Source: a virus. From it: DNA of 51,734 nucleotides. The first letter of the stretch is position 1; each line of letters begins with the position of its first letter. The translations under genes were made by a program, and so were the position numbers. The stretch lies in IMG/VR virus record IMGVR_UViG_3300044617_001473, positions 1-51,734 of that record; one strand, given 5' to 3'. The notes beneath the pieces were generated by a model that was not told the origin of the DNA, ran no database searches, and saw only the letters and a program-made list of their open reading frames with translations. Below are positions 30,556-39,827 of the stretch, piece after piece.

Positions 30556-31325
30556 GGCATCTCCTCAAATGTGGCAGTCACATCGCAGTAATCAGTAACA
30601 CGTGGCGGAAGGCTCATTTCTGTCAGCCTGCAGTAAATAACCCTATTGCCCATCAATATGTCGTGCCACGAGTTTGTAGAAATAATAAGAGGCGTATACC
30701 TTCTCGTCTTATAAAACTTTAAATACATCTGTACTGCCTTGGCATACGAAAGGCCATTCCATGTAAACTCGAATCCATATGTGGGTCTTCGCTGCGCTCC
30801 GCCCTGTTTAATGCGAGTGATTGTCGCAGGAGCGTTGGGATCTAGCCCAGGGTCAAAAGAAGAGCCAAAGAAGAATTTAGCGTGAGGAATCTTCGATGCG
30901 CTCGTCGCATTGTAGTTAATGAACCAATAGCGATACGCTGCGCTTGGCGTGAAGTGCTCAATATAGTCATCGTCATTTGGCCCGTAGAGTGTCTGTGAGC
31001 CAAACGAAGAGATAGTCCTTATGGTCGTCGCTGTGCCATAGTCATTAGTCGAATTGGCCTTAAGAGTAATTGTCCCTACACTTGCCTGCTGCAAAAGATT
31101 TGCACGAGCGATGTAAATAAAGTTGCACGACTTCGTTGTTCCACTCGGGAGCTCCAGCATTATACGAGTGTCGCCGCTAGTAGCTGTGTTGAGATAATGA
31201 AGATCCGTCTTATTTCCACCAAAGAGATTTTGGTATGGATAGATAGATGAAGATGCATTGTTAATAGAGCTAGCGGTTGCTGCGTTTGGAATATCTGCGT
31301 AGCTGATTAGGAGATTAGTTGGCAT
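30552..31325 (-). CDS. Discoidin-like tail protein, copy 2
   Basis: A 257-residue protein with the same plan as its upstream neighbour: an N-terminal beta-sandwich that looks F5/8 type C-like (TRIMLELPSGTTKSCNFIYI, RYWFINYN, KFFFGSSFDPG), then a C-terminal domain (YGFEFTWNGLSYAKAVQMYL, YCRLTEMS, ending TATFEE). Probably sits at the distal tail. The start is 3 bp from the neighbouring stop. Confidence 0.6.
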   Translation of the reverse strand: MPTNLLISYADIPNAATASSINNASSSIYPYQNLFGGNKTDLHYLNTATSGDTRIMLELPSGTTKSCNFIYIARANLLQQASVGTITLKANSTNDYGTATTIRTISSFGSQTLYGPNDDDYIEHFTPSAAYRYWFINYNATSASKIPHAKFFFGSSFDPGLDPNAPATITRIKQGGAQRRPTYGFEFTWNGLSYAKAVQMYLKFYKTRRYTPLIISTNSWHDILMGNRVIYCRLTEMSLPPRVTDYCDVTATFEEMP

Positions 31326-31328
31326 TTA

Positions 31329-32168
31329 CTACACCTCCTCAAACACTGCTTTGATATTATTCCATCCAGCTACTTCATTATCTTTTGATATTGAACACTC
31401 GCCAGGGACAACACGACAGTGCATGAGCTTGTTGTCATAAAGAGGATCTTGGTAATTAGCAGCATAAAGATAAACAGTGCTGCGATATGGGTCATTTAAA
31501 ACTCTGTCAATAAAGTCGTTTGCCTTTGCGTCATCTACGCCATCCCACTCGACCGTGACCCTGTGCTTGGGGTAGTACGCCTTCGACAAAATAGTATGCC
31601 CACGAGGGTACTTCCAAGTGTCTGCATCCCCCTCGTTTGCTACCTCAAGATTGTAGTTATCTGGCTCTTTCCCCATGTCGAACGATTCACCAAAATATAG
31701 CTTTCTAAAGGCAAACTGAGCGGTGCCAGATGCCTTTGATATCGCTAGCTTAAAATACCTATACGGGGAAATAGTACCAGCAATCTGATCGTTATATGTA
31801 GGCGTAAATATAACGTCGTCTTGATACGGGCCGTTTGCAGTTCTAGTCAGGAAGTTGGAGGTCGTGCCAAGCTGAGAGACCCAGGTGGTTCCATTGTTGG
31901 ATCCGCTAAGAACTACGCCAGTCGTGGAGGTCGCTACAAGAGATTTAATGCCACCCAAGACGAGATGGTCCACTGCCCTTGAGTTACCTGTCCCAAGGTC
32001 AAACGTGATCTCAAACGAGCCTACGGCGCTTTGGATACGAGCGTGGGTATACCCTCGACCATAGAAACTTGCAGATACTGGATAGTCTTCTTCAAATGGC
32101 GTAGACGAGGTAATTACCAGGGCAGAATCTGGGACATCTGGTTTCAGGATGAGGAAACTTGAAGCCAT
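31329..32168 (-). CDS. Discoidin-like tail protein, copy 1
   Basis: A 279-residue protein: beta-sandwich (FEITFDLGTGNSRAVDHLVL, VVLSGSNNGTTWVSQ, RYFKLAISKASGTAQFAFRK then YFGESFDMG) and C-terminal half (RVTVEWDGVDDAKANDFIDR, HCRVVPGECS, KAVFEEV). The SGSNNGTTW and R-Y-x-x-L elements are typical of F5/8C galactose-binding-like folds. Tandem paralogue of the next gene, so duplication is likely. Confidence 0.65.
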   Translation of the reverse strand: MASSFLILKPDVPDSALVITSSTPFEEDYPVSASFYGRGYTHARIQSAVGSFEITFDLGTGNSRAVDHLVLGGIKSLVATSTTGVVLSGSNNGTTWVSQLGTTSNFLTRTANGPYQDDVIFTPTYNDQIAGTISPYRYFKLAISKASGTAQFAFRKLYFGESFDMGKEPDNYNLEVANEGDADTWKYPRGHTILSKAYYPKHRVTVEWDGVDDAKANDFIDRVLNDPYRSTVYLYAANYQDPLYDNKLMHCRVVPGECSISKDNEVAGWNNIKAVFEEV

Positions 32169-32178
32169 CTACTATCCT

Positions 32179-35100
32179 CTATGCGCCTGGGTTTTTTCTT
32201 GACCTGATAATCTTTCCGGTCCTTCTGTTCTTATATATGCCAGGGCTTTGTCTAATCCAGTCGCTTCTATTGCCCATGCCGCCCCCGGTCGTCGTCCCGC
32301 TGCCGCCACCAGTGGTGCTCCCGCCAGTAGTGCTGCCGCTACCAGTCGGGGCGCTTGCTTGAGAACCATCTCCAAATATCAGCTCGACAAGCGCTTGGCC
32401 ACCCTGATCTCCAGTGGTGCTGATGTTAAAGACCACATCATTCTCGAATCTCTGACCGTTAAGAAGTCCAAGCTTCTCTATGATTTTATCAAATCCCGAT
32501 GCAAGTTTTTCTAGTGGCCCGTTAAGATTGCCAATTGCCTCGGTGGTAGAGTTAAACGCAGGAGGTAATGTAGCAGCGCCATCGTTAAACTGCTTCACAA
32601 GGTCTATCGCTTGTTTGAGCGGGTCAAGTCCTGCATTTGCAGCAGTTTCTGCATCCTGAAGACCCTTGTTAATACCCTTGGCCTCATCGGATGTTTCGCC
32701 GAACTTGAATCCAAGCTCCTCAAGTCTTCCAAGGATAGATAGAATCTTCTGAGACCCAGCGTTCTCAAACTCCTCAAGGCTCTTAAGACCGCTTTCATCA
32801 AGAGCTCTAAAGAATGTCTCAACTTGATCGGTGCTAAACGAATTCTTAAGCTGGTCCTTTAGATCGGAGAGGTCTGGGGCGAGAGGCTCATTCCTAAAGT
32901 CATCGAGAGCCTTCTTTGCAAGCGCCAAGGCCTTTTGAGCTGCCTCGGATGCTTCTGGGCCTACTGCATTTCTTGCCGCTGCCCTTGCAGCATCAAGATT
33001 CTCGTTTAGCTGCTTTCTTTGAACTTCTCGCAGCGCAGAGCCTTCCTTGTTAAACTTTTCTCTAAATTCGGCGAAGATATCGACAAACGCATCTGCGCTA
33101 AATGCACCGCCAGTAGTTCCGGCATCGATAAGGTTCTGGAATGCATCGCTTACAGCACCAACTGCATTAGGAATTCCTGGCCCAAGAAGTTCTTTAGTCT
33201 TGGCAATCTCCTTGTTTGCCTCAGAGATGCTAAGGCGTCCCTGCATGAAACCCTTGACCAGTATGTCTACGTTCTTCTGAAGGTCTACGCCAATCTGCCG
33301 AGCTACAACCCCAAGAGAGTTCTGACTCTTAATAAGTGGAATGATTGCCTCAATATTAAGGGTCTTATACTCTCTTGTTACTTCATTGGCTTTTTCTCTC
33401 GCTTTCTCAAGCTTCTCTTCAAGCTTAGCGAGCTCTTGAGACAGCTCTCCAATTCGCTTCTTATTGCCTTTAGCGCCCTTATCAAGCTCTGCATTAAGCT
33501 CTTTCTCTTTTTTGTCTCTAGCGATGATAGCGTCGAGAAGTTCTTTCTGCAGTCTTACGATCTCTTTGCCAGCTGCGACACTTGTAAGCTGTCCGTTGTT
33601 TATCTGCTTAATAACATTAAGATATGCCTGAGAATCTTGAAGAAGCTTCCTCGCCTCCTCTCGCTGCTTTTCGAGAAGCTCTTTTGCTATTTCCTGAGGA
33701 CTCTTTTTTCTTGATCCTCCGCCGCCGCCAGTTTTAGTGCTAGGAATAGTTGGAGCTGCCGCAAGAGGAGCTGCAGCATTTTCCTTAATGGCGTTGATGT
33801 TTCTAATAAGCGTAAGAAGCTGTGCATCACTTGCCTTAGCAAGATCTGCAAGAGTTGCAATGCCACTTAATCTAAGGGCTTCAAAAAGACGAGCTTGCTG
33901 ATCTGCAGCAAATCCAAATGTCTGTCCAAGGCTTGATATAACAGATTCAAATGATGCACGGGCTTCTTGGCCCTCTGCTCCAATATCTCTCAGTGAGTCG
34001 AGGGCATACTGTCCAGGCTGTTCATTTTTAAGTGAGGTATTGAGATTATCTATGGCTTGTTGGAAGTCTCCAATAGCCCCAGGGATACCTTCAGAGTAAA
34101 TATTTTGAAGCTGTACAAGAGCGTTATAAGCTTCTTCTGCAGTAAGTTGAGAATCTCTGAATGCTTTAAGAATAGCCTGAGAAAGATCTTCAAAACTTTC
34201 TCCAGTTTGTTGAACAAGAACTTGAAGGTTTTGAAGACTACCTCCAATATTATTGCTTAATGCTACGCCAATAAGCCGTGCTTGCTCTGCACTTATTCCT
34301 TGAAGAGTTCCAAGTGCGAGTCCAACCCCATTAAATGAGTTCTGTATTTCAGATGAAAGCGTATTGAAGTAGTTAAAGAACCCTTCGCCACCAAATCTTA
34401 CCTGTCCAGCAAATGGAGTGAATCCTTCGAATACAAGATCTGAAAGACGCCTCAATTCTGGCTGAATTGTTGCAATTTCCTCTCCAATGGTAGCTACACC
34501 ATTAGATACTGCGGTACGTATTTGTCCTTGGATAACGACGCCAAGCCGCCCACCATCAAAGAGCTCACCAAAATATTTATCGATCTGCTTGCGCTGTTGA
34601 GTACCTTCAAGATCCTTACCGAGCTCGGCGAGCGACTCTCCTACAATCTGTCCAAGAACATTTCCAATTGCTGCTCCGACTTCTGGTGGAACTCCAATAG
34701 ATGCTGCAATGGCAGCTCCAGTTGCAGAGCCGATAGACGCTGCTATGCCTGGAACATCCTCTCTTGAGAATCCATCTGCACCAGCCTGGAATGCTCCTGC
34801 AAGTGCATCTTGGAACTGCCCAGCAATTTGAGCCTCCATCTCTTGAGTTGCATTTTCCCCAAGGTCGAACCCGAAGAAGCCTCCACCAGCTGCCTTCTGA
34901 TTGGGGTCTTGATTGTCGCCATAGATAAGCTTTCTTATGTTAAGAAGGCCTTCCTGGGCTTGTGCGAGTTCTTTATTATATTGCTTCGCTTCATTAATAC
35001 TCTCCGATGTGCCGCTTAAAGGCTGATCGGGCATCTCATTCTTGAGATCGTTGAGTCCCTTAACTTCCTTTGCAAAAGCCTGATAGTCTCCACCAGCCTT

Positions 35101-37521
35101 AAGGAATTCTTTGCCAATTTCCTCTATCTTCGCTCTAAGCTCTTCAGCGCTTTGCTGTGGTTCGTTAAATACATCAAGAAGCTGTTGTTGAACATTCTTT
35201 GGGATCGCTTGTCCAAGAGATCTACCAAGGGATTTAGTAAGGTCTTTTAGTTGCTGCTCTTGTTGTTTAAGTGCTGTTGCTGATTGTTTAGCTGCATCCT
35301 TCTGCGCTGATTTAAGATCTTCGGAAGCCTTTTTGCCCTTCTTTCCAGAAATTACAAGCAGCTCACCTAGTTTCTCTGCAGTCTTGCCATAAAGGCCGCC
35401 TTGTCGTGAAGCCTCCGCAAGTTGCTCAGATGCAATTTTTATCTTTGTAGAGAACTCGTTCTGATCTGCACCAGCTTGTTTACTTTGCTCTTGTAGCTTG
35501 GCTATTTCCTGGGTAAGCTCCCCAACCTTTGCAGCTGCGGCAGATTGCCCAACATTCGCTTGAAGCTTTGCAAATTCTTCATTGAATTTGGCAGTAGATA
35601 CAGTTCCCTGATCTAATCCAAATACAAGTTTTTCATATGCGATGGAAGCTTGCTGGAGTACCTCTGGCGCAATCCCTGGAACTTCTACTTGCCCAGCATC
35701 TTTTAGGGTGTCTTCTTTAATCTTAGCAAAAAGATTTGTAAATGCACTTCTAGCTTCGGTAATTGCAGAAATATCTACATTTATCTTAACGCCTTGAGCA
35801 CCTTCGCCTCGAAGCCGTGCGATTTCTGTTGTTAGTGCTTCTGTTTCCTTTCTGGCTGCTACAAGTGCTGCTTCTTGTTCTTTTAATCTATTTGCAAGCG
35901 TTGGGCTAAACTGATCCCCTTCATTTTCAGCTGCAGACCTTGCTTCTCGAAGTTGATTGGTAGACTCCTCTAGCTTTTTGATTGTCTTATCGAGGGTCTG
36001 AAGGCGCTCCTCTGGTGTAAGATCGGCAAAAGCACCAACAATTTCTACCCCAGCGTTTCTTGCAATGAGGCCAATGCCTCTAATGTCATTTGCAAGTTGC
36101 TTAACAAATCCTCCCAATAATCCTACCGCAGCGCCATATCTCTCATTACTTTCTGCCGCAAGTGCAGCTTGCTTAGCTTGATCCTTATATGCATCCGTAA
36201 GGGCCTTGGATGTATTTATACCTTCGCTAAATTTTGTATTAGCATTCTCTTGGGCTGCTTGAAGTCTTTGAAGTGCAACGCCAACAGTATCAAGGGGATC
36301 TGGAAGTTCTTCTGCCCTTTCCTTAATCTTCTTAAGAGCTTCAGCAAAGAATGCTTGTTTCTTTTCAGAGTCCGTTAGGTCGTTTGCAGTCTTTCCGACT
36401 GTCATCGCAAAGTTTGCGTAGGCTTGTTCGGCGCTAACAATAATACCAAGGTTATCTAGGTAGAGACGGGACTGACGACCAAGTCCGAGGGAGAGAGACT
36501 CGAGGCCGAATGCGGCATCAATTCCCATCGCTCTTCCGAGCTTAACTGCAGCGGCTGCAGCCTGATTAAATGTATCTGTAGGAACTCCAAGAAGAACGGC
36601 CTGATTTGCACGTTGATAGAGCTGAACGTCAGATATAAGTCCTTGAGTAGCATCTCTAAGTTTTTGAATCGATGTGCTTGGATCTTGTCCTACTGTTCTT
36701 TGAAGAACCTGGAAACCAGCGGCAAGCCCTTCAACTTTATTAGCCTGCTCGGCGAGCTGATCAATTTGTTTGTCTAACCTTTGAATAGCACCTACTGCTG
36801 CGACTATTCCTGCTACACTTCCACCAACAACTCCAAGGTTCTTAAAGTTGTTAATGAACGACGCAAACCCTACGTTAACATTGCCAAACTGTAGTGAAAG
36901 CCCGGCTACGCTATTCTTAAGTGCATCAACTAGCTTGCCAGAGCCTGCAGTATCCCCAAGACCACCGCCTGTAGGTTTTTTAATCCTTGCAGTCGCTTGG
37001 TTAATCTTAGCGATATTCTCCAGAATTTGAGTTCGAAGAGTGCTTTCTGTTGCTGCAGTTTGCCGTGCAGCCGCCTCAGCCTCACGAACCTGAAGTTGCC
37101 TAAGCTTAATGGCATTATCAGCCGCTCGCTGGTCGGCCTTAATCTTCTCATCAGATGTTCTTTGCGCTGCAGCAATCTGTTGTTGCGCCGATGCCTGAGC
37201 CTCTTTTGCGGCAGACTGATACTTAAGCTTGGTGATAGCAACTTCTGGGTTTGCGTTAGCCAGAACCTCTAAGTGCCTTCTACGTTCTGCTGCTGCTTCG
37301 TTCTTAAGAGACTCGAGCTGAATCCGCTCCTTGGACTTAATTTCTTCAATGAGCACAGCGCTCATGCTCTTTGACAGTCCTTCGATCTTCTTGAACTGCT
37401 GCTCAGTGCTCTTAAGACCACTCTCCAATGCAGACTTAAGTTGTTCGGCAGACTTAATTGCCCCCTCTGTATCAAGGGTTACATTAATCTTAATGTCATT
37501 AGAGTCACCGAAGCCTGCCAT
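32179..37521 (-). CDS. Tape measure protein
   Basis: A 1,780-residue, Ala/Gln/Lys-rich helical protein, the longest in the window, placed between the frameshifted tail chaperone and tail-tip genes. It has long coiled coils (about 20-180, 1380-1450), a hydrophobic stretch near 205-245 (FASFINNFKNLGVVGGSVAG), Gly/Ala-rich segments near 920-970 (SIGSATGAAIAASIGVP) that could insert in membrane, and a Gly/Ser/Thr-rich C-terminal linker followed by a basic end. It sets tail length; at roughly 0.15 nm per residue it implies a tail of the order of 250 nm if uncut. Confidence 0.9.
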   Translation of the reverse strand: MAGFGDSNDIKINVTLDTEGAIKSAEQLKSALESGLKSTEQQFKKIEGLSKSMSAVLIEEIKSKERIQLESLKNEAAAERRRHLEVLANANPEVAITKLKYQSAAKEAQASAQQQIAAAQRTSDEKIKADQRAADNAIKLRQLQVREAEAAARQTAATESTLRTQILENIAKINQATARIKKPTGGGLGDTAGSGKLVDALKNSVAGLSLQFGNVNVGFASFINNFKNLGVVGGSVAGIVAAVGAIQRLDKQIDQLAEQANKVEGLAAGFQVLQRTVGQDPSTSIQKLRDATQGLISDVQLYQRANQAVLLGVPTDTFNQAAAAAVKLGRAMGIDAAFGLESLSLGLGRQSRLYLDNLGIIVSAEQAYANFAMTVGKTANDLTDSEKKQAFFAEALKKIKERAEELPDPLDTVGVALQRLQAAQENANTKFSEGINTSKALTDAYKDQAKQAALAAESNERYGAAVGLLGGFVKQLANDIRGIGLIARNAGVEIVGAFADLTPEERLQTLDKTIKKLEESTNQLREARSAAENEGDQFSPTLANRLKEQEAALVAARKETEALTTEIARLRGEGAQGVKINVDISAITEARSAFTNLFAKIKEDTLKDAGQVEVPGIAPEVLQQASIAYEKLVFGLDQGTVSTAKFNEEFAKLQANVGQSAAAAKVGELTQEIAKLQEQSKQAGADQNEFSTKIKIASEQLAEASRQGGLYGKTAEKLGELLVISGKKGKKASEDLKSAQKDAAKQSATALKQQEQQLKDLTKSLGRSLGQAIPKNVQQQLLDVFNEPQQSAEELRAKIEEIGKEFLKAGGDYQAFAKEVKGLNDLKNEMPDQPLSGTSESINEAKQYNKELAQAQEGLLNIRKLIYGDNQDPNQKAAGGGFFGFDLGENATQEMEAQIAGQFQDALAGAFQAGADGFSREDVPGIAASIGSATGAAIAASIGVPPEVGAAIGNVLGQIVGESLAELGKDLEGTQQRKQIDKYFGELFDGGRLGVVIQGQIRTAVSNGVATIGEEIATIQPELRRLSDLVFEGFTPFAGQVRFGGEGFFNYFNTLSSEIQNSFNGVGLALGTLQGISAEQARLIGVALSNNIGGSLQNLQVLVQQTGESFEDLSQAILKAFRDSQLTAEEAYNALVQLQNIYSEGIPGAIGDFQQAIDNLNTSLKNEQPGQYALDSLRDIGAEGQEARASFESVISSLGQTFGFAADQQARLFEALRLSGIATLADLAKASDAQLLTLIRNINAIKENAAAPLAAAPTIPSTKTGGGGGSRKKSPQEIAKELLEKQREEARKLLQDSQAYLNVIKQINNGQLTSVAAGKEIVRLQKELLDAIIARDKKEKELNAELDKGAKGNKKRIGELSQELAKLEEKLEKAREKANEVTREYKTLNIEAIIPLIKSQNSLGVVARQIGVDLQKNVDILVKGFMQGRLSISEANKEIAKTKELLGPGIPNAVGAVSDAFQNLIDAGTTGGAFSADAFVDIFAEFREKFNKEGSALREVQRKQLNENLDAARAAARNAVGPEASEAAQKALALAKKALDDFRNEPLAPDLSDLKDQLKNSFSTDQVETFFRALDESGLKSLEEFENAGSQKILSILGRLEELGFKFGETSDEAKGINKGLQDAETAANAGLDPLKQAIDLVKQFNDGAATLPPAFNSTTEAIGNLNGPLEKLASGFDKIIEKLGLLNGQRFENDVVFNISTTGDQGGQALVELIFGDGSQASAPTGSGSTTGGSTTGGGSGTTTGGGMGNRSDWIRQSPGIYKNRRTGKIIRSRKNPGA

Positions 37522-37874
37522 TACTTTATCTTCGCCTTGTTGCTTTTCTTAGCGGTCCACTCCCTATATTCCGATAGAACGGTCCTCATCTCCAAGATGG
37601 TTTCTGCTGTTTCGTCGGCAAGTCCGCTCTCTTTCAGGAGTTTTTCCTGAAAAGAGCCGTAGCCGCTAGACATATCCAGAATCTCTATCTGTAGAAATGC
37701 GTCAGCAAGACGATTAAGCCGCTTGTTCCCCGCTATGTCGACAATAGGACATAGGTTCATGAGACAAGCAGGCTTCTTATTGTTTTTGGCGTAAAGGACG
37801 TGACAATTAGCGCAGTTGAGACCAGGCTCAAAGAGCTTGTATCTCAGCAGCCTAATTAATTCACCGTTACGTCG
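37521..37874 (-). CDS. Frameshift extension of tail assembly chaperone (T-like)
   Basis: This frame has no convincing start; it joins the previous gene in the -1 phase at the A AAA AAC slip site, adding 117 residues for a 217-residue fusion. The extension holds a Cys4 motif, C-x2-C-x12-C-x4-C (from NCANCH to CLMNLC), which may bind zinc, then helices (RLNRLADAFLQIEI, LLKESGLADETAETILEMRT) and a Lys-rich end. An internal ATG at 37760 would lose two of the cysteines. G/GT-type fusions bind the tape measure during tail assembly, and this one sits just upstream of it. Confidence 0.7.
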   Translation of the reverse strand, partial: RRNGELIRLLRYKLFEPGLNCANCHVLYAKNNKKPACLMNLCPIVDIAGNKRLNRLADAFLQIEILDMSSGYGSFQEKLLKESGLADETAETILEMRTVLSEYREWTAKKSNKAKIK

Positions 37875-38173
37875 TTTTTTGATTCCGCCTCGCCCTTGAG
37901 TCCTTCAACGATTGCTTTGGACCAAGCTTGAATAAGCTGGAAGAAGAACTTTGCGGAAAACTTCTTATTCTTGAGGTCTTCTACTGTAACTGCAGTTCCA
38001 TCTTTATACTCGAAGCCACGAAGCTCCTTAAGCTTTGGGAGGAGGATGTCGGCTTGCTCTTCAAGAGTCTTGCCAGACATTTCAATCATAATGGCCCAGT
38101 CACGAAGGGTAGGCTCATCGAATACGGCAACTCCGTCGCCAACTTTTACCGTAAGGTCACTGTCAATAATCAT
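37856..38173 (-). CDS. Tail assembly chaperone (G-like)
   Basis: A 105-residue protein, mainly helical (LRDWAIMIEMSGKTLEEQAD, KFSAKFFFQLIQAWSKAIVE) ending DVTVN. Location between tail tube and tape measure, plus the overlapping open -1 frame and slip site near its end, identify the lambda G-type chaperone. ATG at 38173 with AAGGGAAA is preferred; a start at 38236 would lie in the hairpin upstream. Confidence 0.75.
   Translation of the reverse strand: MIIDSDLTVKVGDGVAVFDEPTLRDWAIMIEMSGKTLEEQADILLPKLKELRGFEYKDGTAVTVEDLKNKKFSAKFFFQLIQAWSKAIVEGLKGEAESKNDVTVN
37874..37880 (-). other. Programmed -1 frameshift slip site A AAA AAC
   Basis: On the minus strand the codons TCA AAA AAC place A AAA AAC in exact X XXY YYZ register. 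A -1 slip leads into CGA CGT AAC GGT and the open frame that runs to 37521. The zero-frame stop is 18 bases further, at 37858-37856. Confidence 0.75.
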
Positions 38174-38218
38174 AGCACTTTCCCTTAGTTTAATGGGGGT
38201 ATGGGCCGAATATATAGA

Positions 38219-38254
38219 AAGGGCGGTATAGCTCAAGAGAACTATACCGCCCTT
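38219..38254. terminator. Long hairpin between tail tube and chaperone genes
   Basis: A 13-bp perfect stem, AAGGGCGGTATAG (38219-38231) with CTATACCGCCCTT (38242-38254), and a 10-base loop. There is no T-run on either side, so it may be an attenuator, a processing site or an RNA-stability element rather than a full terminator. Confidence 0.55.
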
Positions 38255-38273
38255 AATGATACTACCGAACTAA

Positions 38274-39335
38274 CTAGGCAAGCAGGGAAGTTGCAAGCCC
38301 GTTTACAATCTCGAAGTACGGATATGTGCTACCAGTCATTCCTGTAGGAGCCGTAGCCGCCTTCAGGAGTCGGAACTCCATCGACATCGTATTTGTCCCT
38401 TGGTCGGTAAGAGCGTACTGCGGCTCAGTTACCAAGAGCATACGAGGAAGGTAGATTGAAAGCTTCTTGGTGGTTCCAGTACCAATTTGAGTTCCCTCAA
38501 TCTCAATGAGAGCCTTGCGAGCTGTCTCAGCACTCCAGATGGTGTAGTACGCATGGTCAGCAAGCTGACGAACATCTACGCTCAAAGTACCATCAAAGAG
38601 ATCAGACGCCAAAGGAGCCGTATTACCAGCAGACCCCTTAATCTCAGGGATAATCTCTTGAGGGCGATTAAGCGCAAGGTTGAATCCAGTAATATTATAC
38701 TGATCACCACCGGCTACAGCTGAACCACTCTGAACATTCGTACGGAACTTATCTACAAGGTCAACTGCTACCAACTCAGGGACGCCCTCAGTGAAGGTAC
38801 AGTTAGCCAATGTAACGTTTGTATTTACAGCGGACGAAAGCTCTGCGGTGTTAGCGATAAGCTCTGCCGTAAAGTCCAGATATCCAGGTACGCCAGTTGT
38901 AGCGATACCAATGGATTGAACAGCACAAGTTGGGAACTCCATTACCGTAGCACTCGTAGTCTCATAGGCTAGAGTTACATACTTAGAGTTCAATGTGGTG
39001 TTGAACGTAATAACGTGCTTCCAATCAGCCTGCCCAACAGTAACCTCTGTTGGTGCTGGTGCAGTTCCCATGAACTGAGCCAAGAGAACATCACAGTTAT
39101 TGCGATACCCCATATCAGCCGTAAGCGATATGGTTGGAATAACCGACCCACGGGTTGCAGTTGAAAGCATGTATGCTCCCGAACCGATCTGGCGTGATGT
39201 AATTTCTGATACGTTAAAGCTAGGCGAAATTTCACCAGCGAAGCTATTTCCAACTCCGCAAGCGACTGCCGTTCCCCAAGTGGAGGCGATTTTTACGCCA
39301 GCCTTGGTTTGTGCGCCTGTAATACTTGCTCCCAT
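38274..39335 (-). CDS. Major tail tube protein
   Basis: A 353-residue beta-rich protein (GASITGAQTKAGVKIASTWG, ISPSFNVSEITSRQIGSG, TISLTADMGYRN, GYLDFTAELIAN) with the composition and repeated Thr/Ala strands of siphovirus tube proteins. Its place between the tail terminator and the chaperone fits. The start follows the neighbouring stop by 18 bp. Family-level call made from order and composition. Confidence 0.75.
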   Translation of the reverse strand: MGASITGAQTKAGVKIASTWGTAVACGVGNSFAGEISPSFNVSEITSRQIGSGAYMLSTATRGSVIPTISLTADMGYRNNCDVLLAQFMGTAPAPTEVTVGQADWKHVITFNTTLNSKYVTLAYETTSATVMEFPTCAVQSIGIATTGVPGYLDFTAELIANTAELSSAVNTNVTLANCTFTEGVPELVAVDLVDKFRTNVQSGSAVAGGDQYNITGFNLALNRPQEIIPEIKGSAGNTAPLASDLFDGTLSVDVRQLADHAYYTIWSAETARKALIEIEGTQIGTGTTKKLSIYLPRMLLVTEPQYALTDQGTNTMSMEFRLLKAATAPTGMTGSTYPYFEIVNGLATSLLA

Positions 39336-39353
39336 AAATATTAAATCTCCATA

Positions 39354-39824
39354 CTAAACAGTTTTTATTCCAAGGTATGTAAAGCCACCTCTCCAGCAGG
39401 CTTTATTATCAATGGTAACTACTGAAATATCCTGTGGGGTGCCACCATTGTAAAAATCTACAGTATCACCCCATGACCCGCCTAGATTACTTCTAACCAG
39501 GTTATCCACTGTCTCAAGCCGATCTACCAGCGTGTTGTAAGTGTTAGAGGAACTCTCCTCCTGTTGAAGATAATACTGCACTGTTACTTGGAAAGTGTAC
39601 CTAGTATTTCCCATGATTAAAGGCTCGTGCTGACGGCGCACAAGGCACAAAAAGAAGTTAATCGTTGGATATTTGCCAGGAGCTCCATAATAAAGCTCGG
39701 CCATGTTGAAGGTGCTATCCACACTAACGTCATATAGGAAGATTTTAGACGTCATTGGCGCAATGGCTTTATCGGTCCAGATGTTATCTTGCCACGCTGC
39801 TCTGACATCTGCCGAGGATGACAT
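39354..39824 (-). CDS. Tail completion/terminator protein
   Basis: A 156-residue protein, FLYDVSVDSTFNMAELYYGA, then RYTFQVTVQYYLQQEESSSN and YNTLVDRLETVDNLVRSNLG. Small alpha/beta protein immediately before the tail tube gene, as tail terminators are. Assignment from gene order and layout. Confidence 0.55.
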   Translation of the reverse strand: MSSSADVRAAWQDNIWTDKAIAPMTSKIFLYDVSVDSTFNMAELYYGAPGKYPTINFFLCLVRRQHEPLIMGNTRYTFQVTVQYYLQQEESSSNTYNTLVDRLETVDNLVRSNLGGSWGDTVDFYNGGTPQDISVVTIDNKACWRGGFTYLGIKTV

Positions 39825-39827
39825 GAC

